In this document: in pieces, positions 12,441 to 27,118 of the stretch | Layout of the letters: every line of letters begins with the position of its first letter | Position numbering within the stretch: position 1 is the stretch's first letter | Assembly: GCA_022113835.1 (NCBI GenBank) | Contig: JAILWY010000019.1 | Location: forward strand, 1,054,001-1,118,000 | Source of the DNA: Atopsyche davidsoni | Taxonomy: Eukaryota > Arthropoda > Insecta > Trichoptera > Hydrobiosidae | Direction of reading: 5' to 3' | DNA: 64,000 bases | Position numbers and translations under genes: made by a program | The notes under the pieces: model-generated | Told to the model about the DNA's origin: nothing | Database searches by the model: none | What the model saw: only the letters and a program-made list of their open reading frames with translations

Positions 12441-15400
12441 GCGGGATATCTAGTTCCACTTTCGATGAGTAAAAAATACTTCACACATACCCATATGACT
12501 TCTTTAGCGCTGTGTACACGCGCTAATGACTGAACAAAATATATGTATTCTGATTTATTGACTTTCCTTTATGTTAGTCGACTTTTCCGATGGTGTTTAG
12601 CATTATGCTCCAAGATATCAGACAGGCCATGACGAGCCTCGGCACTTTAGTTTATTTTATTGATTTATTGCTACAACTCAAAATAAATTTTAATCAAATA
12701 CGTTTGAATGTAGTTGGTCGGTTTGTTAGCTCAGATGTTAGCTTACGGATTTTTAGTTGATATTTATGTTGGTTAAAAAAAAAAAGATTTTTTGAATGCA
12801 GTTCATCCCTAGCTAGATTTTAATTTGCAACTGACTGCAAACCATGCACTCTTTGTAAAGAATCAAAAAAATATTTCCATTCATGCAGTTTTAAAAAATA
12901 TCCAACCACCGAAAAGGTCGCTTCGATATGAGGCCGCATAGACTTAAGCCATATAAAATCAAACATTGACCCAAGACCACTTATGGAACCTATTTCCCAG
13001 GAGAATAAAACTACCTATGCTAGATTAAAACTTTTTAATTTACCTGCCTTATACGTTGTATTTTTTTAAGTACCCACGCTGAAACTTATTGTAGATATTT
13101 ACACGCAGAAACATGCTGTTTACACAGCAAATAACTGAGATTTTCAGAGAAAACGACATTCCCCGTGGTTCCGTGTATCAACTGAAGTGTAAAGCTCTGA
13201 AACACCGTCGGTGGTCAGATGCGGGAGGGTCAAGGTGCAAATGGTAAGTGTTTCTGGAGAGTGCAAACCTACCCACTGCATATTCATCGTTTAAGTTCGT
13301 TTTTATTAGTCTGCAGGAGTTTTTGAGGATATTCAATGAAGCATATCGTTTTGAATTTTGTGAAATCATAAATATTTTCTTCACTTCTTAATCTGACAGA
13401 GCGAAATAATAAAATGAAATAACACTCATAGATTATGTGATTATTATATAATAATATTTTTATAATTATGACTAATATTATAAAGTGTAAAATTTGCAGT
13501 GAATTGAAAAAATGTTTTTTTATTATGACTTGTAGTGAACGATGCAATATTTGTATTTCATTTTATTATTATAGATTAATGTTGTATACAATAGGCGATA
13601 TGTTTTAGATGCTACACAAATTGAAACTACGATTTGTACGATTTTCAGAGAAGTCTGCGTAGAGTAAGCTAAAGGTAAACCACCCCCTCTTCTCCCTTCC
13701 TGGAAGGTGCATTATTCAGAGCCCTGGTATACTTGTGGGTACTGTTTTCTATACAGGTAATATAAACTTTTAAATATACTGTTTTTAATATTCAGCAATC
13801 CGCTTTTTATAAAAGCAAATTTTCAATTGAGAATATTTTCGCTGAAGTTTACCGCTCTCAAGTTTTTTCATTAGGCTGTTTTCAGGTTATGTATCCAATA
13901 AGGAAGCTCTGTAAATATTCGGGGAAGCTTGAGGTAATGCTATTAATCTTTTTTATGTTATTTCTTTATATATTTTTTTAATTATTTCCAACGAATATTT
14001 ATTTTTATAAACGGACGGAAAGATGCCCGCGCTACGCCCTTTTCGTTTTTTTGTATGCGTGTTTAATTTATATATTGTTTTTTTTTCTGTTTCGCAAACT
14101 TTTAATCTACTTGTTTCCATTTTTGTGCAAACAAGAGTTTTAGCGTGCAGTGATTGCCAAATGGAAATCTTGTAGTTTAAGTGATAATGAAATAAAATTA
14201 ATTATGGGTAAATATATTTATAAAACTGAAAGGTATACTTTTTAATTAGTCTCTAGGTCTTGAAAAATATAAACATAAAGTTTGAATAAGTAGAGTGATG
14301 TTTCCAGTCTGAGAGCTTTCAAAACTTCAAGTTTACAGTAGAAAATATCATACTTATATTCAATCGATAAAAACCAAAAACAAAGCAACTTTATATTGCT
14401 TTTAATATTGTTGTACAATACGTAAAAGAAGTAAGAAAAGGCATTATTTGCTCGTAAATGGACTGTTAAGTAAACATAGGTTAAAAAATAAGAAAATTCA
14501 AAAAATATTCACAATGAATCAACAGTAGAAAAAAAAAAATTTTATTAAGAAAAACATTATCCGTAACGAAATATGATTATGATGAATTCGTGAATGATTT
14601 TTTAGTCTAATGAACAGTTTATCTTTTAAATAATATTTATAATCTATAAGACTTAAGAAATCCACTAGGAAATTTTGTCTAACAGTTAATATTTATGCAA
14701 AATAAAAAAAAACATCGAGTTTCTCTAAAAAGTTACGTACGGTTTATGACATTTGAGAGTATGAATTCTTGATGCAAATTTTGGAAAATGATTTCTTGTA
14801 CCACTTTGTCGAAAATTTTAAAGAAGTGTAATTCTCGCGTATGTGAAGGAATAATCATTACATTTTTTATGAATACTTTTGATACATGGTATACATAAAC
14901 ATGAGTACAAAAAATGAATCAAAATAAATGGTTGCATCAGAAAATTTTGATTATCCAATTTAATGACATTGAATATAATGTACAGAAATACATTGATTTT
15001 AACATATAATCGATTATTAAATTACGTACATCAATCGTTAATTTACACACTATTTGCATCAATCATTGACTGCACAATATTGAAGGGTAAGCAGTTGGTT
15101 CATGATAGAAATACAAGCATTTATTTTTAGTTGAGGGTTGTGCGTTGTTAGAGGGTAAAAACAAATTAAATGATTTTTATACTTTGTCTTGCTATGGTTT
15201 ATAAATAAGTAATTGTAGAAAAATTACGTGTAAATATAAGGATTGCCTAATAACAAAGTTAAGCATTTTAAAATAAAAATATGAAATAAATAAACTTACT
15301 CAAATTAACAACCACAATTCAATAAAAATATCCATCGAGGCGATACCCACCTTCTAAGGAATGATCCATTTGTTCCAATTATATATAACTATTTCCACAA

Positions 15401-16140
15401 TTTAATGATTTATTCATAAAATAAAATTAAAAATTACGACATGATGTCCTTGTTAAAGTTAGTATATTTTGTAATTTTTTAGTTATGCAATATATTTTTT
15501 CCATCTTAAATGATCAATTTTTGCTCTTTTTATTAAAAATAGATTGTATATATAAAATAAAAAAAGAGAAGTCCATAGTTCTTTCTAAATATATTTTAAA
15601 AATTTGCTTCAAATTATTTGAAAATTATTAACCTGAAGGATATGCTCTTTCATTGTGTATACACTGAGAAAATAGTAATTTAAAATATTTTTCATGGTGT
15701 GTTCAAATTTATTAGTATGATAATCAATATCAGCTAATGAAATTGTGTTAAAAATATCTACTGCAAACATTGATAAACTTAAACATGGACCATTTTTCTG
15801 AAGTCATTAAGAAGCGTACTAAAAAACCAGTGATTGACAACATGTGATATCTGGATCTTATTACTGGTTGTTAAGATGTTGGGCTTATATCAAGACATAA
15901 ATGGTGTCGCCTGTAGAATGCAATGAATGCAAATAAGCTTTATTGTCTTACCGAAAGCATTGTACATCATAAAAAATAATATTATTGAAATATAAGAACT
16001 TTCACAAAAAACGTTTAAGAGTGTATTTCAAAATGTTGCCTTCTAGAGCACGCTACTGTCAATTGAAGATCAATATTTCCAGGAGTTATTTAAATTATAG
16101 GGCAAGAGAGTAATAAGGCTTATTTGTTTTATGAATCTTC
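12441..16140. other. AT-rich noncoding DNA
   Basis: No gene seen. A moderately GC-rich patch at about 13160-13280 is open on the minus strand but shows no domain. Homopurine and poly-A runs are frequent around 14530 and 14705. Confidence 0.6.
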
Positions 16141-16215
16141 AGTACTTCTGTCTCAATACGATGTCACTCAGCGCACGCCATTTTTAATTAGAGATCAATA
16201 TTTTCAGGACCTTTC
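16040..16215. repeat. Diverged direct repeat pair around AGATCAATATTT
   Basis: Two segments, beginning near 16049 and 16174, share CACGC, then AATT, then AGATCAATATTT and CAGGA in the same order and spacing, about 125 bases apart. Similarity is partial, so this is an old duplication or a shared motif pair. Confidence 0.35.
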
Positions 16216-16500
16216 AAAAGAGAAATGTGATTCTTCAGGGAGCGTCGTGGCGTGCTTCTGTTAGGAGACGGTGTCTTTGAGAGCAGACCAGCGCGAGATG
16301 TCGAGCGATTCGCAAGGGGTGCCGTCATCGATCGCCTCGCGAAGGAGTTCGCGGGATTTGGCTTAATTTTTTTTGCCAAGCCATTCGCTGCCCTGCGCTT
16401 TCATTATTAAAAACAATAAATCGCTTGTACCGCGCCTCGCTCTCGCCAACCGACGCGAACACATAAAAAGTATTCCGTCGGGGGCACATTCACACCGAAC
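16150..16500. promoter_or_regulatory. GC-rich island
   Basis: A CpG-rich block (TCGAGCGATTCGC, CGATCGCCTCGCG, CGCGCCTCGCTC) with a 63-codon minus-strand open frame that is rich in Ser, Arg and Pro, lacks an ATG at its start and shows no domain. I treat it as noncoding, possibly regulatory. Confidence 0.35.
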
Positions 16501-19415
16501 AAAATTCCCTACATTACCAAATTTTTCAACACTATCTTATTAAACTTCTATCATATTTAAAACAAAAACACGTCCCAATGAGGTCATTGCGATAAAAGAA
16601 AACTTGACAATCATAACACGAGAAGAAAATATCCGTGCCTCTTTACTATAAAATTAAAACTTTAATTTTTTTATGTAACAAGAAATCTAGTCTAGAATAA
16701 TAATAATACGATAATATTGATAAAACCAAAACATTTGGTAATTTTAATATTTAAATTTTAATGCCAAAGCTCTAAAACAAACAATAAAGTTGAATATCTA
16801 AATAAAGATCGGTTTTAAAACAATAAAAAAAACCACCGTGTGGATTATCTAAAATAATGTTGATAGAATGTTTGCCAACCGCTCCTGTACAATAAATATC
16901 GCGTACGTATTTTAAAACATAAGTGGTACAGTTAATGGTAAAATTTTCAACTTTCTTTTTTATCTTTGTCTTTGTGGAATAAAATATGCGAGATTTTATT
17001 ATCTTACCATTTACAACAATGTTTATCGGTTTCTGGGTAGAAGAGATTCGATTCTAATATTTGAAGACTATAATTTAACTTACAACTATAAAGTAAACAC
17101 AATGCCCGTTCGGGAAGCGAGGTCAGTATATATTAAATTTCATTGTATTAGATTTGGAATAAATTCATTACTGAGTATTGATTTTTTTATATTTCAATGA
17201 CCTGACAACTCGTTTTTGACCTGATAAAAAAAAATTAAAACTAACAAAGCGCCTGCGGAATAAACAAAGTTCGATGGATAATATGCGATTTGCACGCAAG
17301 TATTATATTTTGTAAATGTATCAATTTTTTCACTGTATAATTATATTTCTTATAAAGAATGGTCTTATGTATTCTTATGTATCATACGCTTGATATTTTT
17401 CACCCTATAAAAATTTATGTATGATTACAAGGGTTCAGAACTTTGTATTATTTAAATATAATTCTAGAACCTATATCAAACATTTTAATATAAACTACTT
17501 CCGTTTTAGCACTGCTAAAATTAATTCACAAATTTGTTTACTTAACAGGTTGGTTATTTTTAATTTGTTATTTTTTTAAAGAAGATTATATAATGGAGCT
17601 GTAATTGGAGACTACGAAACGGGTCTTTGTCCCGTTCATTAAAACTTACTCGAAGAATTATGGGGAAATGCATATTTATTTTTATTTATAATGTCTCAAA
17701 GGATGACCTATAGATACTACAATTTCATCTAGGTCAATCCCTCATTTTTGAATTAGTAGAAAATGTATCTTTATTTATTTTATGTATTTTATTGACCAAC
17801 AAGGTTGATAAGTATTAAATATGTAGACGAAATAAAAAAGTTATGTGCAGTGAAAGTATATTTTAAAATATTTATACCTGTTTTTTCAAAAACCTTAAAT
17901 AACGCAATCAAAGGCTGATACTATTTAAAATCGGATGATATCAGATTATCAGTAGTAAATTAATATATCCATACTGTAGGTAGTTTACTGGGACGCAGTG
18001 CACTGAGTGTAAACGTGCCCCGGCTGTGTCGGACTGTGTTAACGCATAAACTTACTTTAGTAATTACTCCTTGCACTTTTTATGCGAGGCGGATTTTGTA
18101 CAACGCGGCTAGATTTTATAAATTTTGTTGTGAAAGAGTATTAAATTTAAGCACTGGCCCATAAAGTGACTTAAATTGTAGGCATGCAGCTGGAGAAATG
18201 CATTTCAATACGCGAGCCGAGAATAGGGTCTATTCATATGCTTGTATTTGTGACCAGGTACGTTGAATATTGTTTCTTACGTAAGATATGGTTCTTATGT
18301 TTAATAAATCTTTTAAATTATTATATCACATAAATACAAAATAATTAACTTAAATTACACACACACACACACTCAATTATAGTGTATACATATAATATAT
18401 ATATACACTTCAATTGAATAAAATATATCTACAAGAAGACAAATAATGGATAACAGTATATGTTTTATAATAATACACAAATAAAAGGATCTCAAAAAAA
18501 AAACATCTAAAATTTGTTTGAAGCTTAAAATATTATGCCTCGGAAACAATTCGCCGAACAGATCAGAAAAAAACGGAACGTCATCCTCTGACGTGCGATT
18601 AATAATAAACCCTTTAAAAAGGACCATTGATAATTAATGTTTTCCATAAATAAATTGTTAGTTACACATGGATACAACAATTTACGCTCAGCAATGATGA
18701 TATGTAGTTCAAGAACGCTGAATATACCATCGTTATCTTTTCTCATGACACACAATACTTATGGTGAAAATAGTGGTAAAGACATGTTCTTAGGTTTATT
18801 TATACAAACATTAAAACTTTACACAGTACAAACTGTATATTATTTTAAAACTTACAAGTAACACTTCACACCTGCTGCTAAGCAACGAAAAATGACTAAC
18901 ACCGATGGCTTCTGCATGTATGGCCAATGCATAAATTAAAGCAGCGAAGGCACGAGTGCGAGATGTGAGTGCAAAGGGGCGCGCCACGGACCAAATACAC
19001 GTATGACTGGCAATGCATAAAATCTGCTGTTTTATGTTACAATTCGTTTGAAGCCCGGTTTGAGAATTGTTTAGCTATAGTTGTAAATAAGTGTTTCAAA
19101 TACTCAATGTATGTATTTAAAAATATTTATTCACTGCAGTTTTTAGATTTCAAATTATTAATAAGTGCAAAGCTTAATAAATGATATCGGTAGTATTTTA
19201 AATAAAAATTGTATTAGAATCGATAGTAAATATCAACAGATAATTCAATTCTATTACGTGGGACGCTGGAAAAGGGTAGTATGATTGAAATGGTTTTGCA
19301 GAAATCTAAGAATTTTTTATCAGTATCTAACCATTTGCTTACTTATTTAAATACAATACATTTACTGATTATTTTTTATAAATGTATTATAACTAATTTA
19401 AATCCTAAAATTGAT
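16501..19415. other. AT-rich noncoding DNA with one GC-richer patch
   Basis: No gene seen. A GC-richer patch at about 17990-18245 holds TTTTATG and TTTTATA cores between CpG-containing stretches. An AC microsatellite of about eight units ends at 18372, followed by an imperfect AGTGTATA / TATACACT inverted repeat. Confidence 0.55.
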
Positions 19416-19419
19416 CACT

Positions 19420-20045
19420 CTCGCTGTCGTCGGTTGTCCCCTCGCGTTGACCGCTTGTTTGTATGTCTCCTCCCTTGACGAGACCTTCGCCGCTCACAGA
19501 TCGGTATTTCAATTTTAGTTTGAATACAGTATGCATGTTTATTATATTTCCGCATTTATTAGTTTTGCAGCTCCGGGAGGCGGCGCAATCGGGATTTCAA
19601 ATTGAATAAGTTGTGCACCGGTTGTCACACTACCCTCAATAAATAACGGAACGACCATCAGTCAGTTGTCGTTGTGTTTTCTATTAAGTTATCGAAACTA
19701 ACGACGGGATCCAAACAACGAACAAAGATGAGCTTGGCCTCCCGCGCGCATCGCACAATTTGAAGTTTCAATTTGGAGTATCACTGATTGATGAAAATCA
19801 ACCAGAGGGGTGGGACCCGGAGAAATTTTTTAATTTCATTTTCGTCGATCGATTTGAAAAATTTCCGCTATGCTGTTTCATGACCGAGTAAAGGGCCAAT
19901 AATAGGCGCTGATTCAAAGCAAGAGCACTCCATGGGCCACCGCGCGGCCGCCCCCTGCTGAGTAATTCGATTAATTAAATTGTAGTGGGGGATTAAACGA
20001 TCAATAATCCAGCACGTACCGCGCAATATGAGCCAACCAAGTGTC
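19420..20045. promoter_or_regulatory. GC-rich island with TAAT-type cluster
   Basis: A 600-base block of mixed composition. It includes CGCGCGGCCGCCCC near 19940, then GAGTAATTCGATTAATTAA at 19960-19979 and GGGGGATTAA at about 19987. The GGGGGATTAA word also occurs in the 12.4-kb island. It resembles a conserved noncoding regulatory element of a developmental gene. No coding frame stands out. Confidence 0.4.
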
Positions 20046-23000
20046 TGATTTAAAAAAAATATTCAAATTTTAATTTTAAAATATTAGCAGATGCTCCATT
20101 TTGTATTTTACATTAAAAAAAAACTGTTTTTACTCACATTAAATATTTATAATTGTGCCCGTATATTTTACTACTTATTGTAGCCAGAATTGTAAAAACA
20201 TTACAAAGCCAGCAAACTTTCCAGTACACTCGACATTTCAGCTTGAATGGAATGGATCAGTTGTTATAAAAAGTGCATGTTGGAAATAACTAAAATGTAC
20301 CTAACTTTGTTATAGAGTGAGGTACGATTAAAGTCATGTTTAACATTTTAACAAGGTTAGAATGTAACCGTACGCTTATTTCAGTCCTAAAATATACGCC
20401 GTACCTATCCTCGTGTGTAATTAACAGTTTTTTGTGAGTGGACAGGTATTGGATAGATGTTAAGTTAACATTATATAACATTGCTCAGTTTTCTAAAAAC
20501 TACAAGGAGAAATAGCGATAAGAATCTGCTAAACACAAGAAGTGTTGTAAAAAACACTACTCCATTGAATTTCACCTTCACCACAAAATGTGTGTATTGC
20601 AAATATAGTTAGATCATCACTTATTTTGCCTGCTTAACACAATAATGTAAATAAACATAGCCACACACCATATTATAATCAAAGCCATAAGAACTATTGT
20701 AAATTTTATATTTAGAATCTTGAAATTTAATTTAATTTTCATATTTCAGAAACCTCATCACCAACAGCGTTTCATAAAACTCGCAAAATATATTTAAATT
20801 TATTTTAATATTTATATGTTATACATTTTTGTTCGTGAACATTTCAATAATTTGAGGCTTATTTAAAAGTAATTATCTTTTTCAGAAATATCCATTCCAA
20901 AACATATATTTTTTTAAAATTAATTACTTAAATTGATCCTATATTTTGTAAGCGCAAAATTACGAAGTGAGATATTTAAATACTATTAAATTATTTTCTA
21001 CAATAGAGTAGTTTGAATTATCGGCATCTTAACCACCTAAATTGCATCAATTTACTGTAATTGAATTGCATTATTTACTTTTGTAAAAAAAATGCAAAAA
21101 TGCAGTGGTAATTTTTGTTTAAAACTATCTACAATACACTTGTAATTTACTATTGACGACCATACAGTCAATTTAGAGTGACATGCCTATTGATTGACCG
21201 TACAATGTAATTTCAACAAAGTTATATACCGTTGCATTCAGAAAATCCTGTTTGATGTTTTATCGTTTTATAAATTTTGTAAAATTATTTTGCTTACAAC
21301 TGCCAGCCATGTGGTGTGTGATGGTAAAACAGAGTTTTTGAAATAATAGGCACACCACTGAACGAAAGTACAATGATGAATAAAAATGAATGTATATATA
21401 TCGCTAGCATACAGGCGTGATTTGTGGATATTCCTATTTTACAAAATCTTTACATGAGTTTAATTTGAAAAGTTGCATGAAGTGCAGTAATGTGTTACAC
21501 GCACGGGGGTCTCGGTTGGCTTGTTCGACAAACGCTCTCCTTGACCTGGGTGATCTTCGCAGTCTGGCGATTGTATGCTCACATTGAGCCCATCGATTAG
21601 TTAGATATATGTGTTTCTAAATGCGAAGATTACTTACTGAAAATGTTCTCGAATACAAATAATATGAAATTAAAACCAAATAAGACTTACTATGGGCTTC
21701 GCATAATTATAACCCTCAACTCCTCTGCATGGGACAATCGCATTCTGCTGCACTTATAATTATATAAAAAAACATGCTTATCCTGGTTGTCAATGTTACA
21801 ACCAATAGAATTACAATGTGTAGAATTAATTGTATTTTTACAATAAAAAAATAAAATTAGTAATGCATTTGTTAATTCACTAAACATATTTGAACGACCA
21901 TGCACTTGATATAAATAGATAATTTATTAGAATATGTTAGCATAGTTCATATTTGTGAAAACAAAGTACCTTATAATATTCTATTTTTATTTCAAACACT
22001 GTTTTTTTTGCATTAACACACTCGAAATTAAAAGAAAACTAAAGCGCATTTTTTTAATAACACATTCAAAATATAGTATAATTAAACATAGTAAAACTAT
22101 ACTAACACTTTTATCAAATATCAGTCATTATAATGTGCTGAAAAGTTTCTTATTATACTAAATATAATTCAGCGACTTCAAGCATTCTCGTATTTCTACG
22201 TTTCAGGCGCATCTATTCCCATTATGTTTATCTCATATCTTGTTAGAATATACTTTGGTGCCCGAACAATACTCGGTCGCGTATTCTTGCAATTGAGTTG
22301 GTATAACAAAAAAACTACGAAGAAGTATAACTCATCGCTCTGCTTACCATGAAAATATAAATAGTCAAATCGATTTTAAGATATTGAATATTTTGTAATA
22401 AACTATTTTCGGGAACACATATCACTAAACGTATTTTTTAAAAAATGTTTACTTATATATAAAAACATAAAATATATAGAAATAGGAACATGTGTTCTGT
22501 GTACATTTTTTTCGTAAAAGTTATATTATTTATTACTCTAATGTGTGTGTCTGTGCAACTTTCCGTTTTTGTTCCGTTCCGTATATTTTCTATAATGCAC
22601 AGTGGAGTGCGTGTCCCGAAATGCCAAGCACATAGGTATGAGTGACACTGGATTGATAACGATATCACTCTGGTAACTTTTCATTCAGCTAAGGTGTATA
22701 AAGGGTGAGAATCAAATGTGTTCTTTAAATAGTCGGATCGGGTGTCGAAAGTTAACGCCTGGAGTGTGAAAGGTGCATTAGCGGGACGCTTCGGACCGGC
22801 CCGCCTTCAGACGAAACATTGCTCCAGCGGCTGTTCCCGTGTTCCACATAAATTATTCCACATTTAGTTTCCTGCTAGCTTGTGTTAAGGTTAAACTTCT
22901 GAAGCCTTATGCATTATTGTGAGAATATTTAAAGATGAATTTGTGAGAGCGGTGTATGACATTATTTTTAAACAGGAAATCACAACGGCAAACCGGGGTC

Positions 23001-23729
23001 TCAGGCCCTCTTGAAAATTAGATACGCTACGAAAAGTGGTTGTATTTTAAAAAACTATTATACTTGCATACTAACATATAAAACATTAAATAAAAAAAAG
23101 TATATATTTTTATTTAATTTGCGTTTTTAAGCTCTCGGGATCGCGTTCTCCCCCACGAACACTTGTCATTTTTACTCAAACCCTTAAACATTATACTCGA
23201 GTTTTATATTGAAGAGACACTTATAATGCATAAAATTTTACCTCGAAGCATGACAACAGACTGGCATGCAATAAGTGCATAGAGAATAGAGTCGAGAGAG
23301 ATTCTGACTGTTTGGACAAACGGCAGTACTGGGTTCAACACAAAAGATCATTGTAGATTTTAATAAAATTTGATGTACAGAATATTGCTTTGAATTAAAA
23401 TTTATTAAAAATAGAAAATGGTAAGTATAATCATTTGATTTTGAGGGGTGATTGACTTTCATAACTCAATGGAGATTTAATATTTGGGCAAGTCTGCCAT
23501 TCATCCCTGACGACGTGTTTTTTATGTCCTTAATAATGTTTATTTAGTACACTTATCAGTGCATTGTATAAACATGTAGTTTCCGCGTCCATTATTGTCC
23601 GTTACATTTTGTTATATTGTCTTCTATCTTTGCTCACTTCACCGTGAATCCCATGAATTTATATTTAAATACGGCAGTTATAGCGCCATAAAGTTGAATT
23701 TATTATATCTCCACGCGTTCAATGGTACA
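20046..23729. other. AT-rich noncoding DNA with two GC-richer patches
   Basis: No gene seen. GC-richer patches occur at about 21490-21605 and 22730-23000; the second includes CGGGACGCTTCGG and GACCGGCCCGCC. Short ORFs are of chance length. The minus-strand frame at 23238-23350 is rich in cysteine but has no recognisable fold. Confidence 0.55.
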
Positions 23730-23825
23730 ATGCAACTGTACGTGCGGAGCCACGGAAGCCGGAGCGCAGCGACATCTGCTACCGAGACCTCCGGCTCCGG
23801 CGATTGATCGCCGCTAAGGTAATTA
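23730..23825. promoter_or_regulatory. Small GC-rich patch
   Basis: A CpG-rich 95-base patch ends in GCTAAG|GTAATT, which fits a splice donor. It could be a noncoding exon or a regulatory element. The upstream frame (from 23595) shows no domain. Confidence 0.2.
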
Positions 23826-24171
23826 AACTAATTGTGAATATCCAACAATGCCGTCGAGAAAAAAGAAGCCAATGATTCATCCAAATTATTATAAATTATC
23901 GAGTATTCTGCCATGACGGCGTTGTTCCGACGTAGGTAATTTATACATATATCTATACTTATCTGCATGTCATATTTTTATCATAATTGCATTATTGTAT
24001 GATATAAATATACGTACGCTTCGATAATTACAGAACACTTATGTATTTTAGATACAGCGGTAGGTCTAATGACATAAGCTTACTTAATTTTCAATGTCAT
24101 CAGTTTATTAACTAGCAGCATATTATTTTTTATATGCATATGATTTAATGAATACTTTTAATAAGAATTAC

Positions 24172-24316
24172 TTTTGGTCCCGATAGTTTGCAAGATATCA
24201 TCGACGGGGATGGAGTGACGAGATGAGAATAGAGGCTGGATTCGTCTTCAAGAGTAAGAAGTATGCCGTCGAGCAGATCAAGATCATCTAACTCGAAGAG
24301 CTTAAAAAAGGAGAAC
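24172..24316 (-). other. Exon-like open segment, minus strand (speculative)
   Basis: On the minus strand a 145-base, moderately GC-rich segment is bounded by an acceptor-like ...TTAAACAG at 24317-24318 and a donor-like |GTAATT at 24171. Its frame is open for 48 codons after one leading base and includes the acidic stretch FELDDLDLLDGILLTLEDES, followed by a Ser/Pro-rich tail. The pyrimidine tract before the acceptor is weak. I recognise no family. Open runs of this length are common by chance here, so this is a lead and not a gene call. Confidence 0.15.
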
Positions 24317-26832
24317 CTGTTTAATAAATAATAAATGTATTGCAAATGCACTATATTTAATACAGTTTTCTTAAGCTAAGAGTAGTAATACGGAAGTTAA
24401 CTAAGTTTGTATGTAGTTTGTCATGCCGTTACGTAATTTAATTAAATAGTTAGTGAGATTTGTTTTACACTTTACTATTCTTATTTTATTTAAACAGTTT
24501 GGTTATTTTGTAATTGAGATAAAATTGTTTTTTATTTCTTTAAATCATACTATAATAACAATTTATTATTGATAATATTATATTATTAGATACATCTTGT
24601 TTTAAAACCCACGGTATCATCAAAGAATATTAATTACGAACCATAGAATCAACTAGATTTTTTAACTTTTATAAAATTTAAACATAATTTTTTTTTGTAG
24701 TTTCATTTGACAAAATTAGAATTTTTATTAGATATATATGTTTTAAGCAATCTAAAAATGATTAAAATCTCTTCTCGAATAGAACCCTGACTTTTGAGAC
24801 ACCGCGTATACATATAATGTTGGAAAATTACATGCAGGGTGTTTGAATTATTCATATGCGGTTAGACATTATTTTTTTAATTTTTAAAATGTAAACGCAA
24901 CAATTAGACACACGGGCGGACATGCCCGCGGTCATTGCACTCGCCCAAAGAATTACTTTAACTCTATTTGGTAATATTAAAACAATACTCGATTGCAGAG
25001 AGATTACCATTTTTTGTCGCTTCAACGTGACGGATGTTTCAGTAATACAATGTGATATATTCATAACCTTTATTGTTGTCATATAAACATGTTTTTAAAA
25101 TCGTAAAACATAAAAAAGAGCTGCGACATACAATGCCGGAATCCCGTTCTCGTACGTTGCCTTGTTCCCCTGGGCTTCAAATTTACACAGCTGGAAACTA
25201 AAATATATATTATTACAAATACGTGAATCACCACATCACCCTATCTCACTTGCAAAGCCTTGCCCAGAGTCGGGCTTTGGTCTTCATTAAAAGCTTTTGC
25301 CCAACAGTCATGTGAGCGATCCTCTAATTCACTATGCCCGTGTGTGCAGAAGTCTTTTACAGAGCAACCCTGTCACTTCAAGCTAGTTTTTTTATTCAAC
25401 GTTGAAAGAAAATGTAACCTTATTTTTTTTACTCAGTCACCTAAATTATTTTTACTATGAAAAAAATGCAAAGGTATATCTTTACAGGGTGAATTTAACG
25501 CAGGATCTAGTATTTAAAATATCTGGTTTCTCAATGGTACTCTCTAATGGTAACCGTGTTTTGGAAGGTCTACGTTTAGGTATTTGTAGTTAGAAATATA
25601 TTTCGTAGTTTGGATGATAAAGTGCATACGTAAACATAAAATAATAATGGTAACCTATAGGAAGTCCAAGAAAAGAAGGATACAACAAAGTTTAGTTGTT
25701 ACGTGTCCCGTTTATAAACAAAATGAAATAGCACAAAAATATTTATTTAATATAATTGAAAAGAAACTACAAAACCCTATAGATAACTCAAAGAGTATGT
25801 ATTATCAAAAATTGAGTTGGGGTGGCATTTAACATCTCAATCTTTAGAAAGACCTTAATAGGTTGACCAGTTTCAGTTAAATCTAAAACCTCAATAAAAA
25901 ATCACTTTCTTTCCAACCAGATCAAACCGAATCAGTTACCGTCACGACTACAAAAATAAAAATATATATACCAAGCTGTGAGAATAATCATAACTATCGA
26001 TAAAAATATTTTTTCACGAATTAAATTTAAAAAAAAATCATTTGAAATATTATTTGATAAAAGAAAATGTGATCATGTCACACCAGCTTAACAGATAAAG
26101 GCAAGTGTAATAAAAAGACCATATCTTTTGGGACTTATATAATTTAGAGCCGTTTTTTATGTACATGTTTAAATAAATATTATAAGTAAAATAAAAGACT
26201 ATCTTGTTAAGTGTGTTGTAAATGGGTTCATCAACATGTTTCCAACGAATTCGTTTAGGAAAAACCGCTATCGACCTTATCATACGTGTAAGTTTACCCT
26301 CAACAAATAACGACCAAAATAGTATGAAGGCGTACATTAGCTGTGCCCGGCTGCATGCGGCTCTACAAGTTATTCTTGTATTGTTTTCAATCATAATCTT
26401 ATTCAATAGCATTCTAGAGCCGAAAATTTTTTAAATCTTTTTAACACACAAACATATTTATATAAAAAATATAAAACTCTAAATATTGTATGCGTCAATA
26501 GATTTTTTATAATATATTACTTTCACAATCTTAAATTCGTTTGTAATACATTTTTAGATTATCTGGCTGGTTTCGATAAAAAATGCTTTAGATTTTTTAA
26601 TTAAAAAATGATTTTAGTTTAAAAAAATTGCAATAAATATTACTCAACATTTAAAATTTTGCTCACTTGATGTTGTTAAAAGTTTTTCTCTTTAAACATT
26701 ATTTTTCTTATCTGAAATGTGTAATATTTTCTCCAAATATTAATTAAATAGTAAAAATTCATTAAATGGTATGAATATGATGCGATAAGAAAATTTTCAG
26801 CAAGATGTAAGGGAGACTCGCACTTCAGGCTT

Positions 26833-26880
26833 TCACGGCTTTCACCCGCTCCATCCTCGATCCTTTCACCCGCTCTATCC
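26833..26880. repeat. Two tandem copies of a 24-bp unit
   Basis: Units 26833-26856 and 26857-26880 share TTTCACCCGCTC and ATCC in register. Being 24 bases, each unit reads as eight codons. On the minus strand they give DRAGERIE followed by DGAGESRE within an open frame. The block is GC-rich in an AT-rich context. Confidence 0.6.
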
Positions 26881-27087
26881 TCCGGAAAGAGCGCATCTTG
26901 AGCCACCTGAAACATTGGATGACACATCTGTTTGACAATTTTGTATAGATAAGTTTATTTTATATTATTTCTGGTATATTTTGTGATGATTGCAAACATT
27001 GTTGTGTTTAAACATTTGATTTTTTATGATTTGTACACAAACCAAGATTTATTTGATATTTATTTTTATTATTACTCCTTAGTATTC

Positions 27088-27118
<31 letters not shown>
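27088..27118. repeat. CA/TA compound microsatellite
   Basis: About ten CA dinucleotides run directly into about five AT dinucleotides. Confidence 0.85.

Noticed and set aside
26050..26412. 120-codon ATG frame on the minus strand
   Set aside because: At this base composition, roughly one open run of this length is expected by chance across six frames of 64 kb. The translation is AT-codon dominated and has no domain. An overlapping + frame also looks open.
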